DNA of 64,000 bases from an uncultured Lachnospiraceae bacterium (GTDB lineage: Bacteria > Bacillota > Clostridia > Lachnospirales > Lachnospiraceae): positions 62,001 to 126,000 of the forward strand of contig CALWOX010000003.1 in assembly GCA_944383265.1 (NCBI GenBank), given 5' to 3'. Both the position numbers and the translations under genes were made by a program. Positions 52,742-60,058 of the stretch are shown piece after piece (position 1 is the first letter of the stretch; each line of letters opens with the position of its first letter). The notes below the pieces were generated by a model. That model did no database searches, was not told the DNA's origin, and was given only the letters and a program-made list of their open reading frames with translations.

Positions 52742-53572
52742 CTAAAACCCTCTCTTTCTGAGATCGTCCGCTATATCAACATAGAGCTTTAAAATATCAG
52801 GCCTGATATATTCTCTGCCGCGCCAATCTGCTATATCCCAGTGTGAATAACCGAAATATCTGTTTTTTGCTTTCGCATCCGGCCTTAACAATCTGTAGTT
52901 TTTCCACCTTCTTTGTGAGTATTCGCCGCAAAGCCCGTCATTTTCCCCGTCGAAAAGCTTTATAAACCGGTAGCAGCGGTTTAACGGAGGCTGTGCGTCA
53001 GAGGCCCTTAAAAGCTTTGTGCCAAAGCTCTGATAATATACAGATTCATCGTCGGGCATAATGCTGTTTAAACGGAGGCAGCCCTTAGCGGAAAGGTCTG
53101 TAATCGTTTTTAAAAAGTCGGGCCTCGTGTCTCCGAGCCTTAAAAACTTTTTGTTTTCATAATCGACTATCCGGCTCTTTATGGGCCCCGGAAGTACCTT
53201 CAGAAGAAAGTCAATATACCTGCAGCCCCCATGTGGAGTATTTATAGTGGTGAGAGAGGCTACATATCTCCCCTTTTCGAGAACGCTTATGGCATATCTT
53301 GAGTCCAGACCTCCCTTTGAATGAGCAATTATATTAAGCTTTTCCGCACCGGATTTCTCTATTATCTCCTCTATCCTGCGGGCCAAAAATATTCCGTTTT
53401 CCTCTACGCCACAGGCAGCATTCTGATTTCCACGATAGATAACAGCTCCGTTTTTAATAAGCTCCGAGGGTATCTCTCCCCAGGGGTCAAGATTTCCATC
53501 ATCTCTCAAAAAAGCTCCATGAACAAGCATTATAGGATATTTGGTTTTGCAGCTTTGCACTTTATTATCCAT
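52742..53572 (-). CDS. Serine lipase, alpha/beta hydrolase (soluble form)
   Basis: 276 residues, triacylglycerol-lipase-like. It has oxyanion motif YPIMLVHGAFLRDDG, nucleophile elbow IIAHSKGGLD (Ser85), FDGENDGLCGEYS, probably around the acid residue, and GYSHWDIADW with the likely catalytic His. It lacks a signal peptide and membrane segment, so it should be cytoplasmic. The start ATG has no clear ribosome site; a TATAAT-like box ends only 8 nt before it, suggesting a very short leader or a leaderless message. It heads the run lipase-lipase-LuxE-LuxC. Confidence 0.82.
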   Translation of the reverse strand: MDNKVQSCKTKYPIMLVHGAFLRDDGNLDPWGEIPSELIKNGAVIYRGNQNAACGVEENGIFLARRIEEIIEKSGAEKLNIIAHSKGGLDSRYAISVLEKGRYVASLTTINTPHGGCRYIDFLLKVLPGPIKSRIVDYENKKFLRLGDTRPDFLKTITDLSAKGCLRLNSIMPDDESVYYQSFGTKLLRASDAQPPLNRCYRFIKLFDGENDGLCGEYSQRRWKNYRLLRPDAKAKNRYFGYSHWDIADWRGREYIRPDILKLYVDIADDLRKRGF

Positions 53573-53693
53573 GATTTTATTATATCACAGACGATCCGCC
53601 AAAAGCCAAAAAAATATGCCGTATATCCATATGTATATCCGTATGCATATTCGCTTATAGATCCACTTGTCCTTTCGTTATCAGCGCGCTGTT

Positions 53694-54014
53694 TTAGTGA
53701 GCCGAGGTCGCCTTTAAGCCGATTATTCCTATGAGAAGCAATGCCGCAAAGAATAATCTTACAGGCGATACGGATTCCTTAAAAAGTATTATTCCCGCCA
53801 CTATGGCTCCCAAGGCTCCTATTCCTGTCCATATTCCATATGCGGTACCGAGGGGCAGGCTCTTCATCGCCTGAGATAGAAGCACAAAGCTGAGTATCAT
53901 CCCCACTATGGTAAGCACGGAATATCTCATTACCGTAAAGCCTTCTGAAAACTTAAGACAGGTAGACCAAAACACCTCCAAAAGTCCTGCTGCAATCAAT
54001 AATATCCATTTCAT
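53694..54014 (-). CDS. Small multidrug resistance exporter, SugE/Gdx type
   Basis: 106 residues, four helices, homodimer-forming SMR family. WILLIAAGLLEVFWSTCLKF carries the essential membrane Glu13, and AMKSLPLGTAYGIWTGIGALG is the hallmark second motif. The SugE/Gdx branch exports guanidinium; sequence features (GLLEVFW, LKFSEGFT) favour that branch over EmrE. AGGAGG precedes the ATG. A structured leader of about 165 nt and a TTGACA promoter lie upstream, consistent with ligand-controlled expression. Confidence 0.88.
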   Translation of the reverse strand: MKWILLIAAGLLEVFWSTCLKFSEGFTVMRYSVLTIVGMILSFVLLSQAMKSLPLGTAYGIWTGIGALGAIVAGIILFKESVSPVRLFFAALLLIGIIGLKATSAH

Positions 54015-54065
54015 TATAAATTTCCTCCTGCTGTTATTTTTGCCGTGATTTACCGATTAGTATTT

Positions 54066-54178
54066 CCGGGTAGATTTTTGTTTTGGGCAAAAATAAAGCG
54101 TCGGCTCTGTGTCTTCTACGGCCTATCGACACAAAGCAGGCGCTGTTACCCGGCGGTAAAAATATATTTATTATTTTC
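54066..54178 (-). promoter_or_regulatory. Structured leader upstream of the SMR exporter, riboswitch candidate
   Basis: On the minus strand TACCCGG-complement arms CCGGGTA (54153-54147) and TACCCGG (54072-54066) can close a domain. Inside, an AGCG/CGCT hairpin with an inner CTTTGTGTC/GACACAGAG-type stem (54144-54097) is followed by TTATTTTTG and looks like a terminator. The two pairings could compete. The class-defining motifs of guanidine-I, -II or -III riboswitches were not recognised. Confidence 0.45.
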
Positions 54179-54184
54179 GAGCTT

Positions 54185-54213
54185 AATCTATCAAACCGCT
54201 AAGGCTTTGTCAA
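54185..54213 (-). promoter_or_regulatory. Promoter of the SMR exporter gene
   Basis: Minus-strand TTGACA (54213-54208), a 17-bp spacer and TAGATT (54190-54185). Confidence 0.65.
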
Positions 54214-54301
54214 GGAATTTTCATTGTTCAACTGACTGAAGCTTTACTAAGTCATTATTAAGCCTTCATTATTTGAACAGTTCTTCTTAGGACAGCTCTT
54301 C

Positions 54302-54919
54302 TTAGGCTTTCTTTATAAATGCCAATATCTGCTTTGACAAAAGTCCCACAAATACGGCAGCGGCAACTGTCCCTTCTCTCACGCCCTGAATATGACCTGT
54401 AAATACCAAGGAAAGGACGCAGGCTACAGCTACCAATGTGACGTCAAAGCCTACCTTCATATATCCGAACTTTATCGGGAGAACCTTGCATATGGCTATA
54501 ACCACTCCCTCTCCCGCCAAAACGACCACATTCGCTGTGACCTCAAGGCTCACTCCGACTGCAACTAAAAATATTCCTACTATGCATGCAATCCATTGGC
54601 TCAGGTATCCCTCGCATACTATAGAGCTTGTTGCCCACACGCCAAAGTCTGTGAGATACCCGAAGAAAAAGGCTACAGGCAGCTGCATAAGCTGTATCGG
54701 ATCATATTTTTTTCTCAAAATAAGTATCTGAATAATTATAAACACACAGTGCATAGCTATGGTTGCCGTGCCTACTGTAAGCTTTGAGAAGAGGCTGATA
54801 ACATACGGAACGCTTGAAATAGGGGATGTGCCGAGGCCTGCCTTTATGGAAAATGCCACCCCGAAGGCCATAATAGAAAGCCCGACTAAAAGAATGATAT
54901 AACGCTTTAATAAATTCAT
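54302..54919 (-). CDS. YczE/YitT-like membrane protein
   Basis: About 205 residues with five or six helices. LSIMAFGVAFSIKAGLGTSPIS at the N-terminus and VVLAGEGVVIAICKVL in the second half are the repeat motifs of the YczE/YyaS/YitT-like group (DUF6198-type). Family function is not known. The ATG at 54919 is 7 nt after AGGAGG, better than the longer reading from 54937. It stands alone upstream of the SMR gene with a 90-bp gap to that promoter. Confidence 0.8.
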   Translation of the reverse strand: MNLLKRYIILLVGLSIMAFGVAFSIKAGLGTSPISSVPYVISLFSKLTVGTATIAMHCVFIIIQILILRKKYDPIQLMQLPVAFFFGYLTDFGVWATSSIVCEGYLSQWIACIVGIFLVAVGVSLEVTANVVVLAGEGVVIAICKVLPIKFGYMKVGFDVTLVAVACVLSLVFTGHIQGVREGTVAAAVFVGLLSKQILAFIKKA

Positions 54920-55069
54920 GCTGATACCTCCTGCCAATTAACTGTCAATTAAATCCTATTTATTATAGCACTTATATCCTTTTTCGGTTAATTTTATAGT
55001 ATTCCATATCTTCTCAGGCTTCAGTATTCCATATCTTCCCCGGATTGCTGTTTATTCTCAGATCGTAAA

Positions 55070-55103
55070 AGGGTATTGCCCGGTCAATGATCCGCAATAC
55101 CCT
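55070..55103 (-). terminator. Terminator of the zinc-ribbon/TM2 gene
   Basis: Arms AGGGTATTGC/GCAATACCCT, 10 bp perfect, 65 bp after the stop. T-rich sequence is present on both strands. Nearby (54995-55040) a 16-bp sequence AGTATTCCATATCTTC occurs twice; the rest of the gap to 54938 shows no gene. Confidence 0.75.
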
Positions 55104-55168
55104 CTTTTCTGTGTTTTTATTTATAAATTTCTGTATTTTATTCAAACAAATATTTCTTTGTAAAGTCT

Positions 55169-56113
55169 TTAATCCTTAAGAGGGAAGCCCTTTCCGTCCT
55201 CATTGATCTTTCCCACAAGGATAAGTATTCCCTCCACAAGGCCCCAAATTCCTGAAATCACAGGTCCTATGAAGAAGAAAATTGCTCCCACTGTTCCGAG
55301 CAATACCTGAATAATTGCCTTTTGAGTGTACCCGAGATAGAAATTGTGTATTCCAAGTCCTCCGAGGAATATTCCCAAAAGTCCCGCAACCAATTTTGAT
55401 TTTGCTCCCGGTACAGCTGTGGAATTTACACTATTTACAGCTGTCATATTTGTAAGGGCGCACCCGCAATTTATGCAAAATGCCGCATTGGGGTCGGTTT
55501 CCTTTCCGCAGTTCGGGCAGTACGAATTTCCCATGCCCTTTGCAACTCCGCATTTCACACATACAACAGCATTTTCATTCATTTCGCTTCCGCAATTTCT
55601 GCAATACATTGTTCTATTACCTCCATTATTTGTTATGGTATCACCAATACCTGTAACAGTCGGCATCGGTGTCATTGTCATGGCTGCCGGAATCGGCTCA
55701 ACAGCAGCTTGTCCCGGTGTTGAAAATTGAAGTATGAGGAATTCTCCCGCTCCGATAACAGCATAGAAAAATATCGAGCGAATAAGCGAAACTATGATTA
55801 ACGGAATATATGATTCTGCAGGGAATAGTCCGAAAATAAACCCGATAACTATATTAATAATTGTCTCTGCAAGAGAAGCCAAAGCAATGACTCCATAATT
55901 CACATTCTTTTTCATAAGATAGTTTGCGGCAAAATAAGAAGCAAACAGGCAAAGAAAATTTACCGCAAAATTCAGCACTCTGTAGATAATATCATTGTAA
56001 ACCACATAAAAGACTATGTTTTGAATAAATGAACCTAATAAGTTACTAAGCAAAGCAAACAGCGATACCGATAGAATAACAGGTACAAGCATTTCCCTAT
56101 ATTTTTGTTCCAT
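55169..56113 (-). CDS. Membrane protein with two zinc ribbons and a TM2 domain
   Basis: 314 residues. Residues 1-135 hold about four helices with no recognised family. Residues 168-220 hold two zinc ribbons (CRNCGSEM...CVKCG and CPNCGKE...CINCG). Residues 230-305 form a TM2 domain (LGIFLGGLGIHNFYLGY). The zinc-ribbon part is nearly the same as in the next gene. AAGGGGG precedes the ATG. The function is unknown; TM2/zinc-ribbon proteins are widespread in gut Firmicutes. Confidence 0.82.
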   Translation of the reverse strand: MEQKYREMLVPVILSVSLFALLSNLLGSFIQNIVFYVVYNDIIYRVLNFAVNFLCLFASYFAANYLMKKNVNYGVIALASLAETIINIVIGFIFGLFPAESYIPLIIVSLIRSIFFYAVIGAGEFLILQFSTPGQAAVEPIPAAMTMTPMPTVTGIGDTITNNGGNRTMYCRNCGSEMNENAVVCVKCGVAKGMGNSYCPNCGKETDPNAAFCINCGCALTNMTAVNSVNSTAVPGAKSKLVAGLLGIFLGGLGIHNFYLGYTQKAIIQVLLGTVGAIFFFIGPVISGIWGLVEGILILVGKINEDGKGFPLKD

Positions 56114-56190
56114 TTTGAATCCCCCTTATATATTTTTAATATTTAAAAAAGTCGTAAGCCGGCAGCTGCTCCGGTGACATATACTGCGCC

Positions 56191-56592
56191 TTATACCGCT
56201 AATACGACCGCCAATATTATCAGCAGTATGTAAAGTGCAATTCCTATGACAAATGAGATCAGGGCGCCCTTTCCGGCTAATTTTGCCGATTTGGGCTTGG
56301 AGTCATGCCATACTATAAAGAGTATCAGGCCTACAATGGGAATAAAAAATCCCAAAACTCCCCATCCTATATTTCCTTCATCAACGGAGGCGAGCTGTGG
56401 CTCATGCCTCGGTCTTTCATTTGCCGAAATACTTGTAAGGGCGCACCCACAGTTTACGCAAAACGCAGCATTAGGACCGGTCTCTTTTCCACAGTTCGGA
56501 CAGTACGAATTTCCTGTGCCCCTTGCGAAACCGCATTTTATACATACGGCCGCATTTTCATTCATCTCATTTCCACAGTTTCTGCAGAACAT
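56191..56592 (-). CDS. Small membrane protein with two zinc ribbons
   Basis: About 133 residues from the ATG at 56592 (MFCRNCGNEM), 6 nt after GAGGGG; readings from 56625 or 56598 are less well spaced. Residues 1-50 carry two zinc ribbons (CRNCG...CIKCG and CPNCG...CVNCG), followed by two hydrophobic helices (WGVLGFFIPIVGLILFIVW and the C-terminal 20 residues). The zinc-ribbon half is almost the same as that of the downstream gene, so the two are products of duplication or domain shuffling. Function unknown. Confidence 0.8.
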   Translation of the reverse strand: MFCRNCGNEMNENAAVCIKCGFARGTGNSYCPNCGKETGPNAAFCVNCGCALTSISANERPRHEPQLASVDEGNIGWGVLGFFIPIVGLILFIVWHDSKPKSAKLAGKGALISFVIGIALYILLIILAVVLAV

Positions 56593-56692
56593 GTTCATCC
56601 CCTCTTTTTTATTGTTTTCGGTCATTATATCAAACTGAACCGGAAATACAATTAACCGGCTGCATAGTGTTTTGGCATTTCAGGTAAAAAAT

Positions 56693-56738
56693 AAATAAAA
56701 AAGACACATCTCAAGTATCACTTGAAGAAATGTGTCTT
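56693..56738 (-). terminator. Terminator of the DUF3089 gene
   Basis: Long stem AAGACACAT/ATGTGTCTT (56701-56709 and 56730-56738) with an inner TCAAGT/ACTTGA pairing, followed on the minus strand by TTTTTTATTTATTTTT. Confidence 0.88.
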
Positions 56739-56818
56739 AAGCAAAATATTTAATTTTTCTACACCTTCAGTGTATGTCAACCTCTGAAAATTCAATATTT
56801 AAACCAATTCAATTCGCA

Positions 56819-57892
56819 TTATGCCGCTTCTTTCTGCGCTTCCGCATCCATATAAGCGTCGATACGGACAGAGACATTTTCCTGCAGGTTTCTGTAGAAG
56901 AATTGGTAATCGTAAAGATGGTAAATGCCGTCCTCAAAGATATAAAGGCCTGCGGGGTAATCTTCCGGCGTTACATCTGTTATCTTGAGGGCTCCACGTT
57001 TAGGATCTATGTAAGCGCCTGTCAGCTCCGGAATCTCCTCGGTGATGTTTCCGTCATAGTCTGTGAAGCGGGCTCCCTTGTTGAGGCTCTTATCAGCAGG
57101 TGTGCTGTCAGTAGTCCAATTTAAGGGATTAATGCAGAGGCTGCGGGTTCCCGCAGGAATCATCATGGAATCGGTGACAGATTCCGCCTCGCTGTTAAAG
57201 GCTATGATCACACCGGTATCATCTTTTGAGGAAGCAAAGTTCAGCCAAGGATACTCTGAAAGCTCTTCCTCTGTGATGCTCCAGCCAATGGCATAGCAGG
57301 CGATGAGTTGTTCCTGAAGCGCCGGGTCCTCAAATTTATCCTTTAAAAGACGAATGCACAGATCCGCACCCTGAGAGAAGCCCGCCAATATAATAGGCTG
57401 CCCCTCATTTTCGTGTTCCAAATAATAATCGAAGGCCCGGGAGATATCCTCATAGGCAAACTGCAGCCACGGTTCTCGTTCTTCGGCGGACAGCTCATAT
57501 ACATTGAGTCCTGCCTGACGGTAGTAGGGGGCGAAGAAACGAGCATCCTCGTCATAGATGCCTTTTTCCATGTTGGTAGCTCCCAGAAAGTCAGCCTTTG
57601 TCTCTTCATCAGAAAGGCTCATGTTGAAAACATCCTCATCACCACTGTAAACTGTAGGGCAAATAAAGAACACATCCGCCGAGGCATCGTTCGGACCTTC
57701 CCCAATATAGGCCCAATTTTCCGAAAGGCTGTAATCAGGCGCGGTGGTATCTGTGTCTTCGACTTTGTCAGTGGAAGCTACTCTGGTCTCGACAGAATCC
57801 GCAGTCGTTTCATCTGCGGTATTTCGGATGCAGCCTGCAAGGACAGACGCAAGCAAGAGCCCTGAAACAAGAATTTTTATAGGTTTTTTCAT
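56819..57892 (-). CDS. DUF3089 family alpha/beta hydrolase lipoprotein
   Basis: 357 residues with a lipobox LAGC (Cys21), so it is held on the outer face of the membrane. The DUF3089 region has VFFICPTVYSG near residue 75, RFFAPYYRQAGLNVY, and the nucleophile elbow LAGFSQGADL with Ser173. It is probably an esterase of unknown substrate. AAAGGAGG precedes the ATG. It stands alone between terminators. Confidence 0.85.
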   Translation of the reverse strand: MKKPIKILVSGLLLASVLAGCIRNTADETTADSVETRVASTDKVEDTDTTAPDYSLSENWAYIGEGPNDASADVFFICPTVYSGDEDVFNMSLSDEETKADFLGATNMEKGIYDEDARFFAPYYRQAGLNVYELSAEEREPWLQFAYEDISRAFDYYLEHENEGQPIILAGFSQGADLCIRLLKDKFEDPALQEQLIACYAIGWSITEEELSEYPWLNFASSKDDTGVIIAFNSEAESVTDSMMIPAGTRSLCINPLNWTTDSTPADKSLNKGARFTDYDGNITEEIPELTGAYIDPKRGALKITDVTPEDYPAGLYIFEDGIYHLYDYQFFYRNLQENVSVRIDAYMDAEAQKEAA

Positions 57893-57959
57893 AAATCCTC
57901 CTTTTCGTTGATCTTCATACTTATTAAGAAATGGAACACGTAGGGAACAAATTTTAATT

Positions 57960-58003
57960 TTTTGAAAAAGAGGAGCCGAATTATTAAAAATTCAACTCCT
58001 CTT
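57960..58003 (-). terminator. Terminator of the GGGtGRT pair
   Basis: Stem AAGAGGAG/CTCCTCTT (57968-57975 and 57996-58003) with an inner GAATT/AATTC, followed on the minus strand by TTTTTC. Confidence 0.85.
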
Positions 58004-58050
58004 AAAATTACCTGATATCATTAAAACCCTTATTTTACAAGGCTTTTCGC

Positions 58051-59061
58051 TTAGAACTTTCCGTTCTCTGCAGCTTCCTGAACAGCAACCGCTACAGCCA
58101 CAGTCGCGCCAACCATAGGGTTATTTCCCATTCCGATAAGTCCCATCATCTCAACGTGAGCGGGAACTGATGATGAACCTGCAAACTGTGCGTCAGAGTG
58201 CATACGTCCAAGGGTATCTGTCATTCCGTAGGAAGCGGGACCTGCAGCCATATTGTCGGGATGAAGTGTACGTCCTGTACCGCCGCCTGATGCAACTGAG
58301 AAGTACTTCTTTCCTGCCTCAAGTCTCTCCTTCTTGTAGGTTCCTGCAACGGGATGCTGGAAACGAGTGGGGTTGGTTGAGTTTCCTGTGATGGATACGT
58401 CAACGTTCTCCTTCCACATAATAGCAACGCCCTCTGAAACGCTGTTTGCTCCGTAGCAGTTTACCTTTGCTCTGGGGCCGTTTGAGTATGACTTTCTTGA
58501 AACTTCCTTAACTGTATTTGTATAGGGATCGTACTCTGTCTCAACTGATGTGAATCCGTTGATCCTTGAGATTATAACGGTTGCATCCTTTCCGAGACCG
58601 TTAAGTATAACGCGGAGAGGTTTCTTACGAACCTTGTTAGCGTTGTTTGCTATACCGATAGCGCCCTCTGCAGCTGCAAACGACTCATGTCCTGCAAGGA
58701 AGCAGAAACACTCTGTATCCTCTGAAAGGAGCATCTTGCCGAGGTTTCCGTGTCCGAGACCTACCTTACGGTTGTCGGCAACAGAACCGGGGATACAGAA
58801 AGCCTGAAGTCCCTCACCTATAGCTGCCGCAGCATCAGCCGCATTTCTGCAGCCCTTCTTTATAGCGATGGCAGCGCCTGTGATGTATGCCCAGCATGCA
58901 TTTTCAAAGCAGATAGGCTGAACGCCCTTTACCATGCTGTAAACATCAAGTCCGGCGTCCTCGGTTATCTTTCTCGCCTCTTCAATATCCTTAATTCCGT
59001 ATGAGTTAAGGACTTCGTTTATCTTGTCTATTCTTCTCTCATATCCTTCGAAAAGTGCCAT
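58051..59061 (-). CDS. GGGtGRT protein
   Basis: 336 residues matching the uncharacterised GGGtGRT family, named after its motif, seen here as SGGGTGRTLHP near residue 255. Other conserved parts are CWAYITGAAIAIKKG, AFCIPGSVADNRKVGLGHGN, FLAGHESFAAAEGAIG and ITGNSTNPTRFQHP. No membrane segment or signal. AAGGAGG precedes the ATG and it begins 21 bp after the Fe-S scaffold gene. Function is unknown; the constant pairing with a NifU/IscU-like scaffold suggests a metallocofactor-linked enzyme. Confidence 0.88.
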   Translation of the reverse strand: MALFEGYERRIDKINEVLNSYGIKDIEEARKITEDAGLDVYSMVKGVQPICFENACWAYITGAAIAIKKGCRNAADAAAAIGEGLQAFCIPGSVADNRKVGLGHGNLGKMLLSEDTECFCFLAGHESFAAAEGAIGIANNANKVRKKPLRVILNGLGKDATVIISRINGFTSVETEYDPYTNTVKEVSRKSYSNGPRAKVNCYGANSVSEGVAIMWKENVDVSITGNSTNPTRFQHPVAGTYKKERLEAGKKYFSVASGGGTGRTLHPDNMAAGPASYGMTDTLGRMHSDAQFAGSSSVPAHVEMMGLIGMGNNPMVGATVAVAVAVQEAAENGKF

Positions 59062-59082
59062 AATTCTTATCCTCCTTAACCC

Positions 59083-59790
59083 TTATCTCTCTATCTCTTT
59101 GTCTGTACGAGGATCGATTATCTTTACCGCATCCTCAACACGACCGTATTTTCCCTTAGCCTTCTCATATGCTGTGTTGGGATCGTCGCCCTTCTTTATG
59201 AAGTCGGTCATCTTTCCGAGAGAAACGAACTCGTATCCTATTATCTGGTTCTCCTCGTCAAGTGCGATACCTGTTACATAGCCCTCTGCCATCTCAAGGT
59301 ATCTGGGACCCTTCTTGAGAGTTCCGTACATTGTTCCGACCTGTGAGCGGAGTCCCTTTCCGAGATCCTCAAGACCTGCTCCTACAGGAAGTCCGTCGTC
59401 AGAAAATGCAGACTGTGAACGTCCGTAAGCGATCTGAAGGAAAAGCTCTCTCATAGCTGTATTTATCGCGTCACATACAAGGTCGGTATTGAGTGCCTCC
59501 AAAACTGTGAGTCCGGGAAGGATCTCAGCCGCCATAGCAGCGGAATGTGTCATTCCTGAACATCCGATAGTCTCCACAAGGGCCTCCTGGATTATTCCAT
59601 CCTTTATGTTGAGAGTAAGCTTACATGCTCCCTGCTGAGGCGCACACCAGCCCACTCCGTGAGTAAGACCTGAAATATCCTTTACCTCTTTTGCCTGTAT
59701 CCACTTTCCCTCTTCAGGAATAGGAGCGGCTCCGTGATGTACGCCCTGAGCTACAGGACACATCTTTTCAACTTCCTGTGTGTAAATCAT
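59083..59790 (-). CDS. Iron-sulfur cluster assembly scaffold-like protein paired with GGGtGRT
   Basis: 235 residues with a NifU/IscU N-terminal-like core. LVETIGCSGMTHSAAMAAEIL and THGVGWCAPQQGAC contain Cys residues in positions like those of IscU, and the C-terminal part (about 150-235) is extra. AAAGGAG precedes the ATG. It lies directly upstream of the GGGtGRT gene on the same transcript. Whether it builds or carries a cluster for that partner is inference. The 268-bp stretch upstream (59791-60058) holds only promoter-like AT-rich sequence. Confidence 0.82.
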   Translation of the reverse strand: MIYTQEVEKMCPVAQGVHHGAAPIPEEGKWIQAKEVKDISGLTHGVGWCAPQQGACKLTLNIKDGIIQEALVETIGCSGMTHSAAMAAEILPGLTVLEALNTDLVCDAINTAMRELFLQIAYGRSQSAFSDDGLPVGAGLEDLGKGLRSQVGTMYGTLKKGPRYLEMAEGYVTGIALDEENQIIGYEFVSLGKMTDFIKKGDDPNTAYEKAKGKYGRVEDAVKIIDPRTDKEIER

Positions 59791-60058
59791 GCGAAATGAC
59801 TCCTTTCATATCTGATATTAAAAACCTGATATTAAATGATAAATAATTAACACCGCTTGTATTTTATGATAAAACTCGTTAAAAGTCTATAGACAGGACT
59901 TACTAAAATTTACTCTAAAACCTACTTAAAATTCAAAATCGAATTCTTGCACAAATTAATTAAGCCAAAGCACCTATTTTTCTCCCACAGCTTATCTTGC
60001 GAAATGTCACGCTTTAGTTTATATTATTTCGGATGTAAAAAGAAAGGATATTTGAGAT

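Noticed and set aside
48949-53572. Bioluminescence (lux) operon
   Set aside because: luxA, luxB, luxD and luxG are absent; only LuxC- and LuxE-like genes with unrelated-type lipases are present.
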